NCBI GenBank assembly: GCA_038503065.1
Contig: JBCAMK010000008.1
Coordinates: 1,426,001-1,490,000, forward strand
Source: Paragyromitra xinjiangensis
Taxonomy: Eukaryota; Ascomycota; Pezizomycetes; Pezizales; Discinaceae
DNA: 64,000 nt
Direction: 5' to 3'
Part shown: positions 12,108 through 23,876 of the stretch, piece after piece
Layout: every line of letters starts with the position of its first letter
Numbering within the stretch: the first letter of the stretch is position 1
The notes under the pieces: generated by a model
The model's database searches: none
What the model saw: only the letters and a program-made list of their open reading frames with translations
Told to the model about the DNA's origin: nothing
Position numbers and translations under genes: made by a program

Positions 12108-13856
12108 ATGGTATGGTATTCATCGAGAAGCTTCTATGTGACCTTAATGTACTAACCACCGTAGGTTGGTGATATTAAGAACAGAATGGGCATGACAGTT
12201 CTTCATGAGGGCGGGAACAGTCCGCAGGTTGAGTATGTGGCATGACTCCTTGAGCTTGATAAACCTAGAGATACTTGTCACACGACTTGAAGTCAAAAAG
12301 CTTATCAGAGGTACAGTATTATAGCAATCCATGGGCTTGGTGGGGGTTCGGAAAGCACATGGGCCAAAACCAGCGGCGGTCAAAAGATTGTGTGGCTTCA
12401 GGATTTCTTGCCCAAAATCTTCACTAATTGCCGTATTATGACATACGGTTACAACGCAAGTCTTATAGATGGATCTAGAGGTACCGTTAGAACACTTGCT
12501 AGGGGGTTTCTTGAGAATATTGATGGTGAGAGGGAGAAGGAGGGGGTGAGCAGACTCTCCTATCTTACAGGGATTTTCTAAGCTGATGGTTTGGCTGCCG
12601 CTACAGGAAGCTATAAGACCAATAATCTTCCTTGCACATAGTCTTGGAGGGCTAGTTGTAAAGGAGGTAAGTCACAAAAATTTGCATTTAATTCAATAAC
12701 TGCTGACGATATGTGTAAGGCTCTGATATATGCGAAAGATAGCGGACACTACCAAGCTACCCATACCGCGACATATGGTATTCTCTTCTTTGGCACCCCT
12801 CATCGGGGATCTCCTAAAGCAAACCTTGCCGCTGTCTTGAGCAGAATTGTATCAGCAGTTTCAAAGAGTACACAATCACCACTGATTGAAGCTCTCAAGG
12901 AGAACTCGGAAATTCTCCATATACTCAATGACTCTTTCACGAAGCAGAAATTTCAGGTTGTCAGTTTCTTTGAGGCCCTACCAACCTCCCCTTTCAAAGA
13001 CCTTGTTCGTATATCCATTTCTCAGCGCAGTACCCGTGCGTTTTGCTATAAATGGAGAGAACTGCAAATATGCTAACTTATCATAAGGTGGTGGACGAGG
13101 ATTCAGCCAAAATAGGTCTTCAGGAGGAGTTCGAAAAGTCCCTACAGTTAAACCTTTCACACCGCAACCTGTGCAAGTTTCAGGACGAAAATGATGCAGA
13201 CTTTAAAGTTGTCTTGAAGAATATTGAACGGTTCGTGCGTGATGCTATCAAAAAGAGTTCTAGAAAAGTTCGGGGCAATACCGGCGACGAGAGGGCAGGG
13301 CTTCCAGCCCACACGTCGGGCAATTGTACGTAATATCCTGATACTCACCGAGAGGGATTCGTCAATAATGAAAGAATGATTGATAGTTGATGTACTCCAC
13401 TCAATGCATGAGTCGCCCGCGATTTCTTTTGCATCACCAAATTTCTCAAAAGGGTTACAGCCAAGACCTGCACCTGCCTTGCGAACCTTCTCACAGCCAC
13501 AAATTTCTATCTGTCCACCAAAACTTGCACCCAAGAATATGGCACAATTGCCTAAGGGAAAACCCGCGAGTTCTCGTGCGTTGAAAGCCGAGAAAGAAAA
13601 GCTAGAGAGACAATGCCATCAGTTAGGTCTGAAACTTAGGAACATCGGAATGAAAAGACAGCTGAAAGAAGCAGAAAGGGCTAAATTCAAGTCCCAAAAC
13701 GGCGGCCAGGTCAAACAACACACCCGAGACAAGCTAAATATGTATGGCAATGAGCTAAGCCGACTCGAGAACGAAAGAGTTGAGCTAGAAGGCAAGAGGA
13801 AAAAGATTACTAAAAAGCTTGAACTTGTTGAGAGGGATTTGCGTAATAGTACCTAG
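12108..13856 (+). CDS. SERAC1/SesB-like alpha/beta hydrolase with coiled-coil tail
   Basis: Exons 12108-12110, 12165-12232, 12311-12545, 12607-12666, 12720-13004, 13088-13325 and 13387-13856 give 452 residues. The first coding exon is only the ATG, followed directly by a GT donor. The hydrolase domain has HGLGG (about residue 29), the nucleophile elbow AHSLGG (about 110) and FFGTPHRGS (about 143), typical of the SERAC1/DUF676-like family that also forms the SesB N-terminal domain of fungal NLR-type proteins. Those proteins usually continue into a nucleotide-binding domain and repeats. Here the C-terminus (about 345-450) is instead a Lys/Glu-rich predicted coiled coil. It may be a stand-alone lipase-like protein or a partner of an NLR encoded elsewhere. 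Intron placement around 12546-12606 and 13326-13386 is inferred from phase. Confidence 0.75.
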
Positions 13857-14645
13857 ATATTTTTTTATTCTATGTCAAAATTATAACACAGCTGTAACTA
13901 CAAGTTTACCTAATAACCTATTTCAAGCTCCGAACTATTGCGTATTACAGAGAATCCTATGGCTACCCATAGCCAGAGGGATGATCCGTATAAAGAGCCC
14001 TACATTCATCGCCATCTGATCGCGTTGCATCCCCCAACCTTGCAAATATGGGGTTATTTGTGTAACGACTATTTCCCCACATGAGTTGGGATCATTCGCT
14101 CTCACTCTAAACCCCAGCTTCTCCACATCCGATGCCGTTGCTACCGTAGCTTAGAAATGATTACTTTTCCTCATATATCTACGGATACCACAGATAACGC
14201 GATGACTTTTGGTCTTTTACGGGCCGATCTCCGACACTCTTTAGGGTACCTGGCTCAAATAAGCATAGGAGTTTAATTAACCGGGTATATAAGAAATACC
14301 CAAGCACTTTTCCCCTGAGCATTTTCCCAGAGATCTTTCAGCCTCATTATGCCCTGGTCATCGCTTCCATATATCCCAGGTAAAAAACGTCAATTTATGC
14401 AACTATGGGCAAACATAACAAGACTTTCATCTCCTTTTTTCCCGGAGTAGTAGTTTAGAGTCCATCATCTCCCCTACCATTATAATTTCCGGTTGAATTA
14501 TGCCGTCGGCGGAGCGGGAGCTGCGGAGAGTGCTGAGGGATGGGGAAGTACAAATAGATGGATCTGGAGCGCAGTCGAATTTCTCCTTCTTCATCCGTTC
14601 AAAGATCACTCGTCTTTGTCAGTTGAATAGTTCATTTTAAGGATC
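13857..14645. other. Intergenic region
   Basis: No gene is supported here. The right part presumably contains the promoter and leader of the CE16 esterase gene. Confidence 0.5.
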
Positions 14646-15880
14646 ATGTTCGTCTCAAAAGCTTCCGTTGCACTCGTCGCCTTGGGCTTATGCTCGACTT
14701 TGGGGTCAGCAGGCTTGGTCCCGAGAACCACCTCAAAACAAGTATACCCAGGATTCAAGAATCTGAAGTACCTGTTCAGCTTGTAAGTTTAACCCTAAAA
14801 CTGTGCTCCGAATTCACCCTAGATTTTAACTAATTTAATGATGCAGTGGTGATTCCTATACACAAACTGGCTTCAATTTGACAAACGGGTCGCCATTGCC
14901 AACCCACGGGAATCCTCTCGGAAACCCAGTTTATCCTGGGTGGACCTCGTCGAAGTAAGTCTCCAGCAAGCACCTGTCATTCAAGACGATTTCTTACCAT
15001 ATCTTGGCGAATCCAGTGGACCTGCATGGATCGACTACTTGACAGTTGAGTTCAACAAGACTGAGCTATTAACGTACAACCTAGCTTATGGTAAGCTCCC
15101 TCGAAAGATCTCACGGTACCACGCGGTCAACTGACAACCTCAGGTGGTGCTACAATCAACGCCGACCTCGTCACACCATATCTACCCACGGTCCTCTCCC
15201 TCAAAGACCAAGTCGAGAGCCTTTTCGTTCCCATTCTCGGCCCCAAGCCCTCCTACGCACCCTGGAAATCCTCAAACAGTCTCTTCTTGATCTGGATTGG
15301 TGTTAATGACATTGGCAATAGCTACTGGAACCAAGACTTCGATAACTTCCACAACAAGCTCCTGGACGAATATTTCCGCATCATTGGGGAGCTTTACGCC
15401 AGCGGTGCCAAGAACTTTGTTCTTTTGAATGTCCCGGCGATTAACAGGTCGCCACTCACCGTCGGTCAAGGTCAGCAAGCGGTCGACTTGGAGACTCAGG
15501 CGTTGGCGAGCTTCAATAAGAAGGTTGAGCAAAGGGTCAAGACGCTGAAGAATACTCATAAGGATGTATGGGCCCAGGTCTTTGACTCTAAGAAGGTCTT
15601 CGATAAGATTCTGGATAAGCCAAAGTCTTATGGGCTGAAGAATACCACCTCGTATTGTGATAGCTATTCCAAGTATGAAAGCCCCATCCATGCCTTATAC
15701 TCCCTGCCAAAAATGCAGTTTGCTAACCTAAGGTTTCTCAAAAATAGTGGTACTCCTGCACAAGACACTTTCGATCCCGAGTGTCTTGTTCCAGTAAACC
15801 AATACTTCTGGCTGAACTCGCTACACCCAACCTATCCCGTACACAAGGAACTTGCTCAAGAGCTGGCAAAGACTTTGTAA
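14646..15880 (+). CDS. Secreted GDSL/CE16-type acetylesterase
   Basis: Exons 14646-14782, 14847-14954, 15017-15090 and 15144-15880 encode 351 residues. A hydrophobic N-terminus with small residues before LVPR predicts a signal peptide, so the enzyme should be secreted. GDSL block I is [11 protein letters not shown] (Ser about residue 49) and block III is GVNDIGNS (about 159). The C-terminal catalytic block reads [10 protein letters not shown] (His about 333). Carbohydrate esterase family 16 members remove acetyl groups from plant polysaccharide fragments. The aspartate expected three residues before the catalytic His (DxxH) is Asn as I read it, which needs an alignment to interpret. Substrate is inferred from family only. 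Confidence 0.88.
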
Positions 15881-16315
15881 GCGTACGATAAGATTATACT
15901 ATATCAATGTGTATGTTTGGACTCCGAGATACGGGATCTTTACTCAGTAATTGGATGCATTGTAAATTATTACTAGTCCTTGAAAGTAGTTAGACGTCGA
16001 TGAGAATAATGTATTCATGCAGCAAGGTTGGTTGGTACATCAATTCTGTAGCTTATCTGCGGCTGGTAAAGCTCTTGATTCATAATTTAATCACATAACT
16101 TGTGATAAGCATCATCAGTCATCACTCACTCTAATCGTATATTGAATAGGCATACAAAACGCTAGGCTTAACTATCAGAGCGCATCAAAATCAAGAAGAA
16201 AAAGCCAAAAAACAATCGTTATCATAAGAAGCCCCTGCCCAAGAAAGAAAAAAAGCGAAACCGCAGTAACCAGCAGTCATTACAAACAAAGAAACAAGAT
16301 CCCACACTTTTCAGT
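15881..16315. other. Convergent intergenic region
   Basis: This AT-rich stretch lies between the 3' ends of the esterase and the senescence-domain gene. It presumably holds both 3' UTRs; nothing else is seen. Confidence 0.6.
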
Positions 16316-18235
16316 TTAATACCTATACCCTCCGTGCATGGTCGCAGCCGGGGTCTTCTCCCCGAGCGGGGGATTAGGGCTAGGAGATCCATAGCTAGCA
16401 GGCTCATACGGTCTTGGGCTCACCGACCTCATTGTACCGTAAGCGGTTGACCCAGTTGGTTGAGGGCTAAGTGAACTCCCAGGCGGTGGGGGGAAATACA
16501 TATTTCCGCCTTGGCCACCCGCAGCGACAGTTCCCTGAACACTACCATACGACGGCGGCGCGCCATTGCCGAATCCGTATTCATTTCCAACATGGCCTGG
16601 AGTATTACTCCCGCTCGCAGGTAAGGATCCAGGTAAGGATGCAGGTAAGGATGATGGCGGGCCAGCGTGGGGTCCACCCAGGTGACCGTCGCCCCATCCT
16701 TGTGGAATACCATCGATCTTCTGATCGCTCCCTGGAACAATCACCTCGCCACCGCCGCGAACTTTCCCGATGACCATGCCCTTGGCAACGCCCCTAACGA
16801 TGGCCCTTCGAGAGACTCCGGAGGCGTCGACATAGACGAGTCCTACATTCTTGACGGAGCCGGTCAGACCGTGAGCGACCGCTCTTGCTTCCTCGCCATA
16901 TTTATGGCCCACGACAGTCGTTGCGGCATTAGCTGAAGCGCCAAGCAGTGACTTAGAAGCGTAATCGATTCCATCGGCAATCGTAGAAAAAGCGACGAGA
17001 GATTTATTGAACAATCCTGGGTTCGCAGGCTTCCCTCTCTCGGGCCGATCTTGACTCTTGCCCACAATCTTAGCGCCTATGTTCTGGGCGTGTTTTGATA
17101 CCTGTCCGATTGTCTGCGCAGATATTTTGGCGGCGCTAGAGGAGTATGTATGGATCTGACGAACACGATCGTGTGTGCTTGGGCTGAAAGTCACGGGGTC
17201 TGTGTTAGGCTCCGTGCGCTTTATGAAAGCGTCTGCTCCGGACTGTAGGGCGTTTGCAATGTAGGCACTTGTGGTGACAATCAGGCGGGAAGCTGTAGCA
17301 GCTGTGCCGACAATGGTAGAGCCGGCATAGGCGGGGTGCATAGCATCCTTCAGATAATCGGCGGTACGAACCTAGAGAAATAAATTAGCTCGAGTTCGAG
17401 AGAATTTTCCATAAGCTCCTTCAATAGAAACTTTAACAGCAGGATGGATGAAATTTGACTTACTGTAACACGACCATCTCCGTTTTGTGGTAGTTCAATT
17501 TCCACAGGATCTATTATGACGTCAAGACCTAGCTCAGATACTCAACAAGACACGGAGAATCTCACCTTTGCTTCCTGGAGTCACACCGATGGTGTGCACT
17601 TGATACCCGCCAACTTCACCGACCTCGCTTCCGTTCTCTTCATCAATCAGGACCAGTCTTCCCTCTTCCTTTTTATCCGAGAAACTACTTGGGTCGTAAG
17701 GTGCAAAGTTGTTGCTGCTGCTCCCAGCTGGAGTGGTCATGCTACGGACCAAAGCTCCACCAGGCTTCTCGTGTGGATATCCAGAGCTATATCCAGCACT
17801 AGAGCCAAATCCGCTCACTTTCTCATTCCGTTCTTTCTTGTAAGTGAGCCACCTATCGATCTCGACCTCAAAGGTGTTGACCACGTCTTGCCATGTCGTG
17901 GTAGCTTTCTCTGATGGTGGGATGTCGATTCTTGGGTCGTCCTGTGGCACAAGAGTGCCTACTGGTGGGAAAATAACTTTGAGAGCACCATTTGGGGACT
18001 CGATGGAAAATGTTGAAGGATCGAGCTTCGCTGCTTCTTGGTGAGCATCGAGCTGAACGTCAATTTCTGGGTACTCTGAACCGCAGAAGAACTGAAGACG
18101 AAGAAACTCGTCAGTTCCTCTGCCGGTGGGAACATCTTCACGCAAGAGAATAAGAAGGCCAGGCTCATGAGACGATGTGGTCTTGTTTGGTAGGAGAACT
18201 CGAATCCCCGGGAAGGTAAAAAGTACGTGATCCAT
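16316..18235 (-). CDS. Senescence/spartin-domain protein
   Basis: Exons 18235-17566, 17510-17464 and 17371-16316 give 590 residues. The N-terminal ~225 residues form a soluble region starting MDHVLFTFPG. From about residue 245 comes the Ala/Gly-rich helical region with ASRLIVTTSAYIANAL, GLFNKSLVAFSTIADGIDYA and RAIVRGVAKGMVIGKVRGG, which I recognise as the senescence domain shared by plant ERD7 and animal spartin. The last ~130 residues are low-complexity Pro, Gly and Ser, including short repeats of SLPAS/SLPGS encoded by 12-bp DNA repeats near 16620-16655. Family members act at lipid droplets and endosomal membranes; that role is inferred here. Start at 18235 is the first ATG of the exon with this frame apart from short upstream codons. 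Confidence 0.82.
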
Positions 18236-19240
18236 CTTGGCTATCGAGTTTTCAAAATAGAGGGAAATCACAAAGGGCAGAGAAGGTTAATGATGGATCG
18301 TAAAGGATAAGATGCGAGGGGTAAATTCAAGGGCGCCAACAAGCAGGTCAATGAGGGAGAGACTCGTGGGTTATCCACATAATATATAAATACCTGGCTG
18401 ACGGATGAGCACATGTGTGGATCACCTACTCTACCAGGCTTCTCCCTTGCATCACGTACCCGCATCAGTTTTGGTTGGGGTGGCGGTCAAACAAGCTTGC
18501 GTACACATCCATCGTTTTAGACGATCTGGGCATCTCCCAGAGGCAATATGCACAGAAATATCAGAAAATTTTCTGGGGATTTGGAAGAAAGAGCAACACG
18601 TACATCAACGCGTGGTATTCAGCATATCAATAGACAGGATTCTACTGTGGAGACAAACGAGGGGCAAAACGGGAGCTAGGGGGCGGTGCAAGCGCCTGCC
18701 AAGAGGCGGCGGTGGCTAGGATCCACGAATCACACCTAGCTCAACAAGATCTCCGTGACGCAATGCCTCTTTCTGTAAGGAGCGGATGGTGGTGAGCTAT
18801 CACACGCAGCTCGCTACCAAATGACCGTTTCTCACCTGAAAAAAAGGTTTAACCTATTATTGATGTGCGCCGGTAATTTAGTATGGGAAATGTGAGGCGC
18901 TGTGCGTGCCTGCAGAATGCAGGCTGTTGGTGCACACTCGCCAACAGCTCGGCAAAATTAAAGCTTGTGAAACCCGGTGGTACTGTAGATGTTGACATTT
19001 AAGAAACTAAACGTTCAGCAACATGAAAACGATTTCCCCTGCCATAAATTTATCCTCAGCTCCAGACATGTGCTCACGTTGTCAAGCTTCCTCAATACAA
19101 GATTGCAACTACTCAAAAACAAAATAATTTAGTAATTTTATCCGGGCATATATTTCTAACTCCCCAGGTCCCCAAGTTCGCCGAGAATCTGCTTCTCAAA
19201 AACCAAAACCCCAAAATTACCTTCGCTTAACCCACTTACC
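18236..19240. other. Intergenic region with promoter of the senescence-domain gene
   Basis: About 1 kb without a supported gene. A TATA-like AATATATAAATA lies near 18380 in front of the minus-strand gene start. An 8-bp stem (GCTGTTGG at 18923-18930 and CCAACAGC at 18941-18948) could form a small hairpin. Confidence 0.5.
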
Positions 19241-21122
19241 TTACAACTTCGCAACCTCAATATCTTTTCCCCCAATATCTGCTACCCCACTCTCTTTCAT
19301 CCACTTCTCTACCTCCTCTTTCATCCTTGCTACCAAATCTTCGAGCTCTAACCCTCCAAGTTTCAGTTCTTCTCTATTACAAGCCACTTCCTCCAACGAA
19401 ACTGGATGCATCATAGATTCCCCAAACTCGATCTGTTTCTCGGAGCGGCCAAATATAACGTCTAGGAACTCGCTCATATATTCGAAACTCTTGCGGGATG
19501 CTGTTAGGTAAGGAACTACTCCCTGAAAGACATGTGGCATCGCGGTGAATCGTCTGAATTGAAGGTTTACGTTTGAAAGAATGAGACGGTGAGCGAAATA
19601 TACTATCCATAGAAGAAACGAATTTTTAGTAGGCAGACCATTTGGTAGGGTAGGGTAGGGGGAAGGGAGGTAGACAAACAATTACTATCTCGAAGACATT
19701 CATCACCAACACTCATCCATACTGGAGGCGAACCTTTCCAGCTTTCTGCAGTTATAGGTGAAACCAACGGATGCGTAATCAGCGCATCTGCTGCATAGAA
19801 ATGAGACCTCTTCACATCCCCCGGCCACACAGGTGATGGTTTGTAAGTCCTCCCTCGCTCATCGCGGGGAGTAGGGAGATAGTCCCAGCTTTTGCATTCT
19901 TCTTCGCTGCCCTTGGTTCCGTCTGGATGAGTGAACCGTTCACCAAAACAACGACTGACATCAACCCATGCACTTAAACCCATGATCCCGCCTGGAAGTG
20001 GAACCCGTTTAAGCTCGCCTTGCCAGTACAACTTAGGGGAATGTAAGGGAGTAGATGAGGGAATAACTTCATAGCCGTCTTCGTCTTCACCAGATCGATG
20101 AAGGTGCAGTAGTAACTGCAGCAATGAAAACGTCAATCCTCCCCCTGCAGAATCCCCTGCAATGACAATTTTAGAAGCAGGAATTGGCTTGTGGAACGCG
20201 CCCGGAGGAGGATACAGGAGGTATAAGTAAGCAGCAAAAGCATCGAGAAGAGCTGCAGGAAAGGGGTGCTGAGGTGCTAAACGATAGCGGGGCATAAAGA
20301 TTCGGCCTGTAACATGGGTTAGTTTCTGGCGAAAGTATAGTGGGTCGTTTAAGTGCGACCTTTAATAGATTTTGCAACCTTGCGAGCAAGAGGCCGATGG
20401 GTAGAAGGGTCACAAAGCCTATAGTAGTCAGCATAATAATAAGAATTGAAGTTACAGATGTTTGAGTTTACCAATATGCTCCTAGTGCTAGTGTTAGAAT
20501 TGATGTCTCAAATCCACCAAAAATAATCAATGCTCGACAAAATAGGTTGGGATCTAAACACCTGAGACATACCTCCATGCAACCACAAAATAGCACCGCT
20601 ATCCTCTCCTCCCTCCACTTCTTCCATCATAGCCTGATACTTCCTCTCCTCACTCCATCCGCCCCCCTCCTCGTGCTCTTCTTTTTCCCCTTGTAGCTTG
20701 CCCCTAGATCCAACCCATTCTCCTGTTGAATTTTGCACACCAACCTTCGGAATATGTTGCTCAACACCAATGCCCCCCAGATCTATAATAGCACGCCTTA
20801 CAACCCCTTCTAACCTGTCCCCCTCTTCTTCAGCCACCGGAACCTCCACATCGACTTTCCAGGTGTTTGTTTGAACTCTTTGCTGTTTTGTTGTTATTGC
20901 CTGTGTCTCTTCGACTGTAATCGTATGTTTGGACTGCGCGAGGTATGATCGAAGGAACTCAACCGTGAGGGTTGTACGGAGGTCCCAATATTGAGACTGT
21001 GGCGTTAAAGATAGGAAATGGCCAGCAGACTTGACCAGGAGATTTGGAACCTGGGGAGCAAAGAGCTTGAGGAGACCCAGTCTCCCGGACCGAATGGTAG
21101 ACTGTTTTTCAGACGAAGACAT
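19241..21122 (-). CDS. Alpha/beta hydrolase (HSL-type lipase/esterase), with 10-nt microexon
   Basis: Five exons (21122-20573, 20481-20472, 20418-20360, 20306-19686, 19602-19241) give 533 residues in consistent phase. The second exon is only 10 nt, and it completes the oxyanion-hole motif HGGAYW (about residue 182). GDSAGGG (Ser about 256) is the nucleophile elbow of hormone-sensitive-lipase-type esterases. SVGDECLRD (about 410) and AMPHVF (about 436) supply candidate Asp and His of the triad. The first ~180 residues include an acidic, Gly/Glu-rich low-complexity insert around 150-175. There is no clear signal peptide, so an intracellular or membrane-associated esterase is likely. The substrate is unknown. 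Without the microexon the HGG motif would be broken, which supports the model. Confidence 0.85.
20472..20481 (-). other. 10-nt microexon of the HSL-type hydrolase gene
   Basis: GAGCATATTG on the minus strand is flanked by CACTAG upstream and GTAAAC downstream. It contributes two bases of Gly, Ala, Tyr and two bases of Trp to HGGAYW. Confidence 0.75.
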
Positions 21123-21958
21123 GTTAGAAGTGCTTTACAGGTGCAGTAGGAGACGTGAGCCCGTGTGGAGAGACAGGAATCGAGAAGAGAATGGAGAGAA
21201 GAGGAGAGGGAGACGTGATGTCATGTGAATGAGAGCTTGAGTGCTTGAGTGGCAGCGGGCTTCGGCGTGCCACATGATCTTGTTCTTATTGACAAAAAGC
21301 CGGCGGGCCGTAAAACCCTTATCCCATTGTAAAAATCCATACATGAAGCTGGTTCCAGGATGTCGCAAGGCGCAGAATTTTGCGCTGGCTTGACTTGTGA
21401 ATCTATGGTTGGTCCACCAAAGACGTCAAGGCTTCCTCATCATCTTCAACGCCTCAAACTTTTGGTGTTTCAAGGAATTCCTCTACCTCGGCTCTCTCCA
21501 GATCCCCACATGTGGGTAGGAAACACAAGGATATGAGATCGATCTCGACGGCCCACGGATAGTAAATGAGCCGAGGATAAGGCCGAAGCGAGGCGAAGAA
21601 TAGTTGAATAGAGAGTCGCTTATCTTTCGCTCTCCCTATCGTGTCACTTTGGCTTTATTTACAGATCCTTTCATAGCCCTTGCCACTCGTGCCCAGCCCA
21701 ACTCGTGAACTCAGCTTCCAGATCCCATAGAAATACAGAAATTGTTGAAATAACAAAATGCCCACGCCAAATGATACCCCGCTAATGCAAAATCCCTCAA
21801 CGCCTATTATATACAAAAAACCATCCTTCACATACCCTGCTCCATACTAGCAGTAACGAATATCAAAGTGAGACTTACGCACTAATGTTGAATCCTCGCA
21901 ATAACGTTTCGAAACCCACCAAGCTGGTAGCTCGATCCCTCAATTTCTCCACGCTCCA
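21123..21958. other. Intergenic region
   Basis: This holds the promoter of the minus-strand hydrolase and the 3' UTR of the PhoD gene. A short direct repeat, GAGAGCTTGA.GTGCTTGAGTG, occurs near 21232-21252. Nothing else is recognised. Confidence 0.5.
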
Positions 21959-23876
21959 CTAAAAGCTTCTTTTCTGTCTCAATCCTCTATCTTGCGGGAT
22001 AGCCCACGGGTTGATATCCCCCTGCAATGCACCAACCGTCGGGTTCGGGAACGGGCGTTTGAGCCTATTACTACCAGACTCCGACTCCCATTTGGCTACC
22101 GCGAGTTCGTCGGAATTCCGGGTAAGAATGTCCGGGATGGAGTAATATTGAGCCGATAGGTTGTCGGGAGTGAGGGTGAGCTCGAAATAGCCTCTATACC
22201 AGCCCTCTGCCCATTTCAGCTCGGCGTTATCGGCGACCATATTTTCGGCGACAGATCTGGTTTGATCGTATGAGAGCTTGCCGTATCCTATGCACCTATT
22301 AGATTTGTGTGGCTTGGATTAAACGGGCCGAATGGAAACCAACCACTAGAACTGGTGACCGCTGTGACAGCTAGTTCGATCCCGAGCGATCCATTACCAC
22401 TGAATGGCTCATACCCATGCTCATCAGTCCACGTAAGATCAGCGGTCCAAAGTGTATGGTAATCTCCTGTCAAAACCACCGGATTGACCACATCCAACTC
22501 GACAATCTTCTCCAGGACTCTGCGACGGTTGGCCTGATAGCCAGCCCATCCATCATAATACAATGGTCCGTCTTTGGATCCTACAATGGCTGTCTCGTTG
22601 AGATTCGAAAACTGTATTTGCTGACCAAGTATTTTCCATGTTGCGCCTCGTTTCTGAGACTCTTCTAAACGGTCAAACAGCCACTTCTCTTGGTTTGCAC
22701 CCATGATGGAGCGATCCTCAATGTCAATTAAGTCTGGGTTGTCGCCTTCATCGCGGTCGTAGTAGCGAGTGTCGAGCATTATTAGGTCTGCCAGTTTACC
22801 AAATTTAAAGTTTCTCCAAATCCTATTTTCCCATTACGATGTTAGCTCCTCACCAAAATCCTCCCAAAAAAGTTGATACGGGTTACACACCTCATGGAAT
22901 CGTCGGCATCGACTTGACGGATCGGCATCCATTCGAAATATGCTCGGAGCCCGTTATGCATCCTCTGCTTCCAGGTAGTCCATTCAAGGTACATCCAAAT
23001 CTGTGCAAAACTACCTCCCCTCCAGCCATTGTTGGCAACTTCGTGGTCGTCCCAAACAGGGATCCAAGGGAACATCTGATGGTTCAGCAGTAGGTCCTCA
23101 TCCGTGCGGTAGGTAGCAATGCGAAGACGGTAGTCCCGTAGCTGGACAGCTTCTTTGAATGGCTTTGGGATTCTGTCTTTGAGGACTACTGGGAGTGGAA
23201 CTTCGTAGATGTAGTCTCTGTTTTTGTTATTAGAAACCACAAGAAACAAATAGTACATGCAGGGAAGGTACCCAAGGTGGAGGATATAGTCTACTGAATC
23301 CTTCCTCGCAACGTTCCCATACGCGTTAAAATACCCCTCGGCGTAGTTTGCACAGGAATAGACGGCAAATCTCAGCTTCTCAATAGTGTCATCGTCCTCG
23401 GAGGGTATTGTTTTTGTCCGTCCCACGTCACTGATAATCTTTCCGTCGCACGACTTAAACCGGTAATAATATGTTGAAAACGGCTGTAGGTTCCCCGCTT
23501 CAACCTTGACCGTATAGTCTACCTCACCTGATGTCTCTATTTCCCCGCTATCAAAGATACGCTTGAACCCCTCCGTATCAGATATTTCCCAAGCGACACA
23601 AACAGTAGGTGCTTTGCGGTATAAGTGTTTTGTTTGGTCCACGCCCTCAGGAACGGCCCTTGTCCAGATTATGACTGAGTCGGGGTACGGATCACCGCTA
23701 GCGACGCCGTGGGTGAATTTCAGATTCGTAGCAGTCGGGGTCGAACGTTTTGTCAGCCGGCTCTGCTGGATTCCGAGTTCCGGATGGTTCGTTGAAGGTG
23801 ATCGATAATTTAGGTTTTCAGCGAAAGCAACACTGAAAATCGCAAAAGTGCAAAGCAGGAATGCAAAGAGCTCCAT
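21959..23876 (-). CDS. phoD: Secreted PhoD-type alkaline phosphatase/phosphodiesterase
   Basis: Exons 23876-23272, 23217-22891, 22822-22344 and 22287-21959 encode 579 residues. MELFAFLLCTFAIFSVAFA is a clear signal peptide. The PhoD N-terminal domain (FTHGVASGDPYPDSVIIWTR) is followed by the metallophosphatase core: HLGDYIYE (about residue 200), WDDHE (about 256) and VVLTGDYHT (about 430). These supply the metal ligands of PhoD enzymes, which release phosphate from monoesters and diesters. The protein is therefore expected outside the plasma membrane, scavenging phosphate. The intron ending at 22288 was set by phase; it lies next to a second AG (the CTAATAG that ends at 22296). The symbol is given for the family, not for a proven orthologue. 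Confidence 0.9.
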
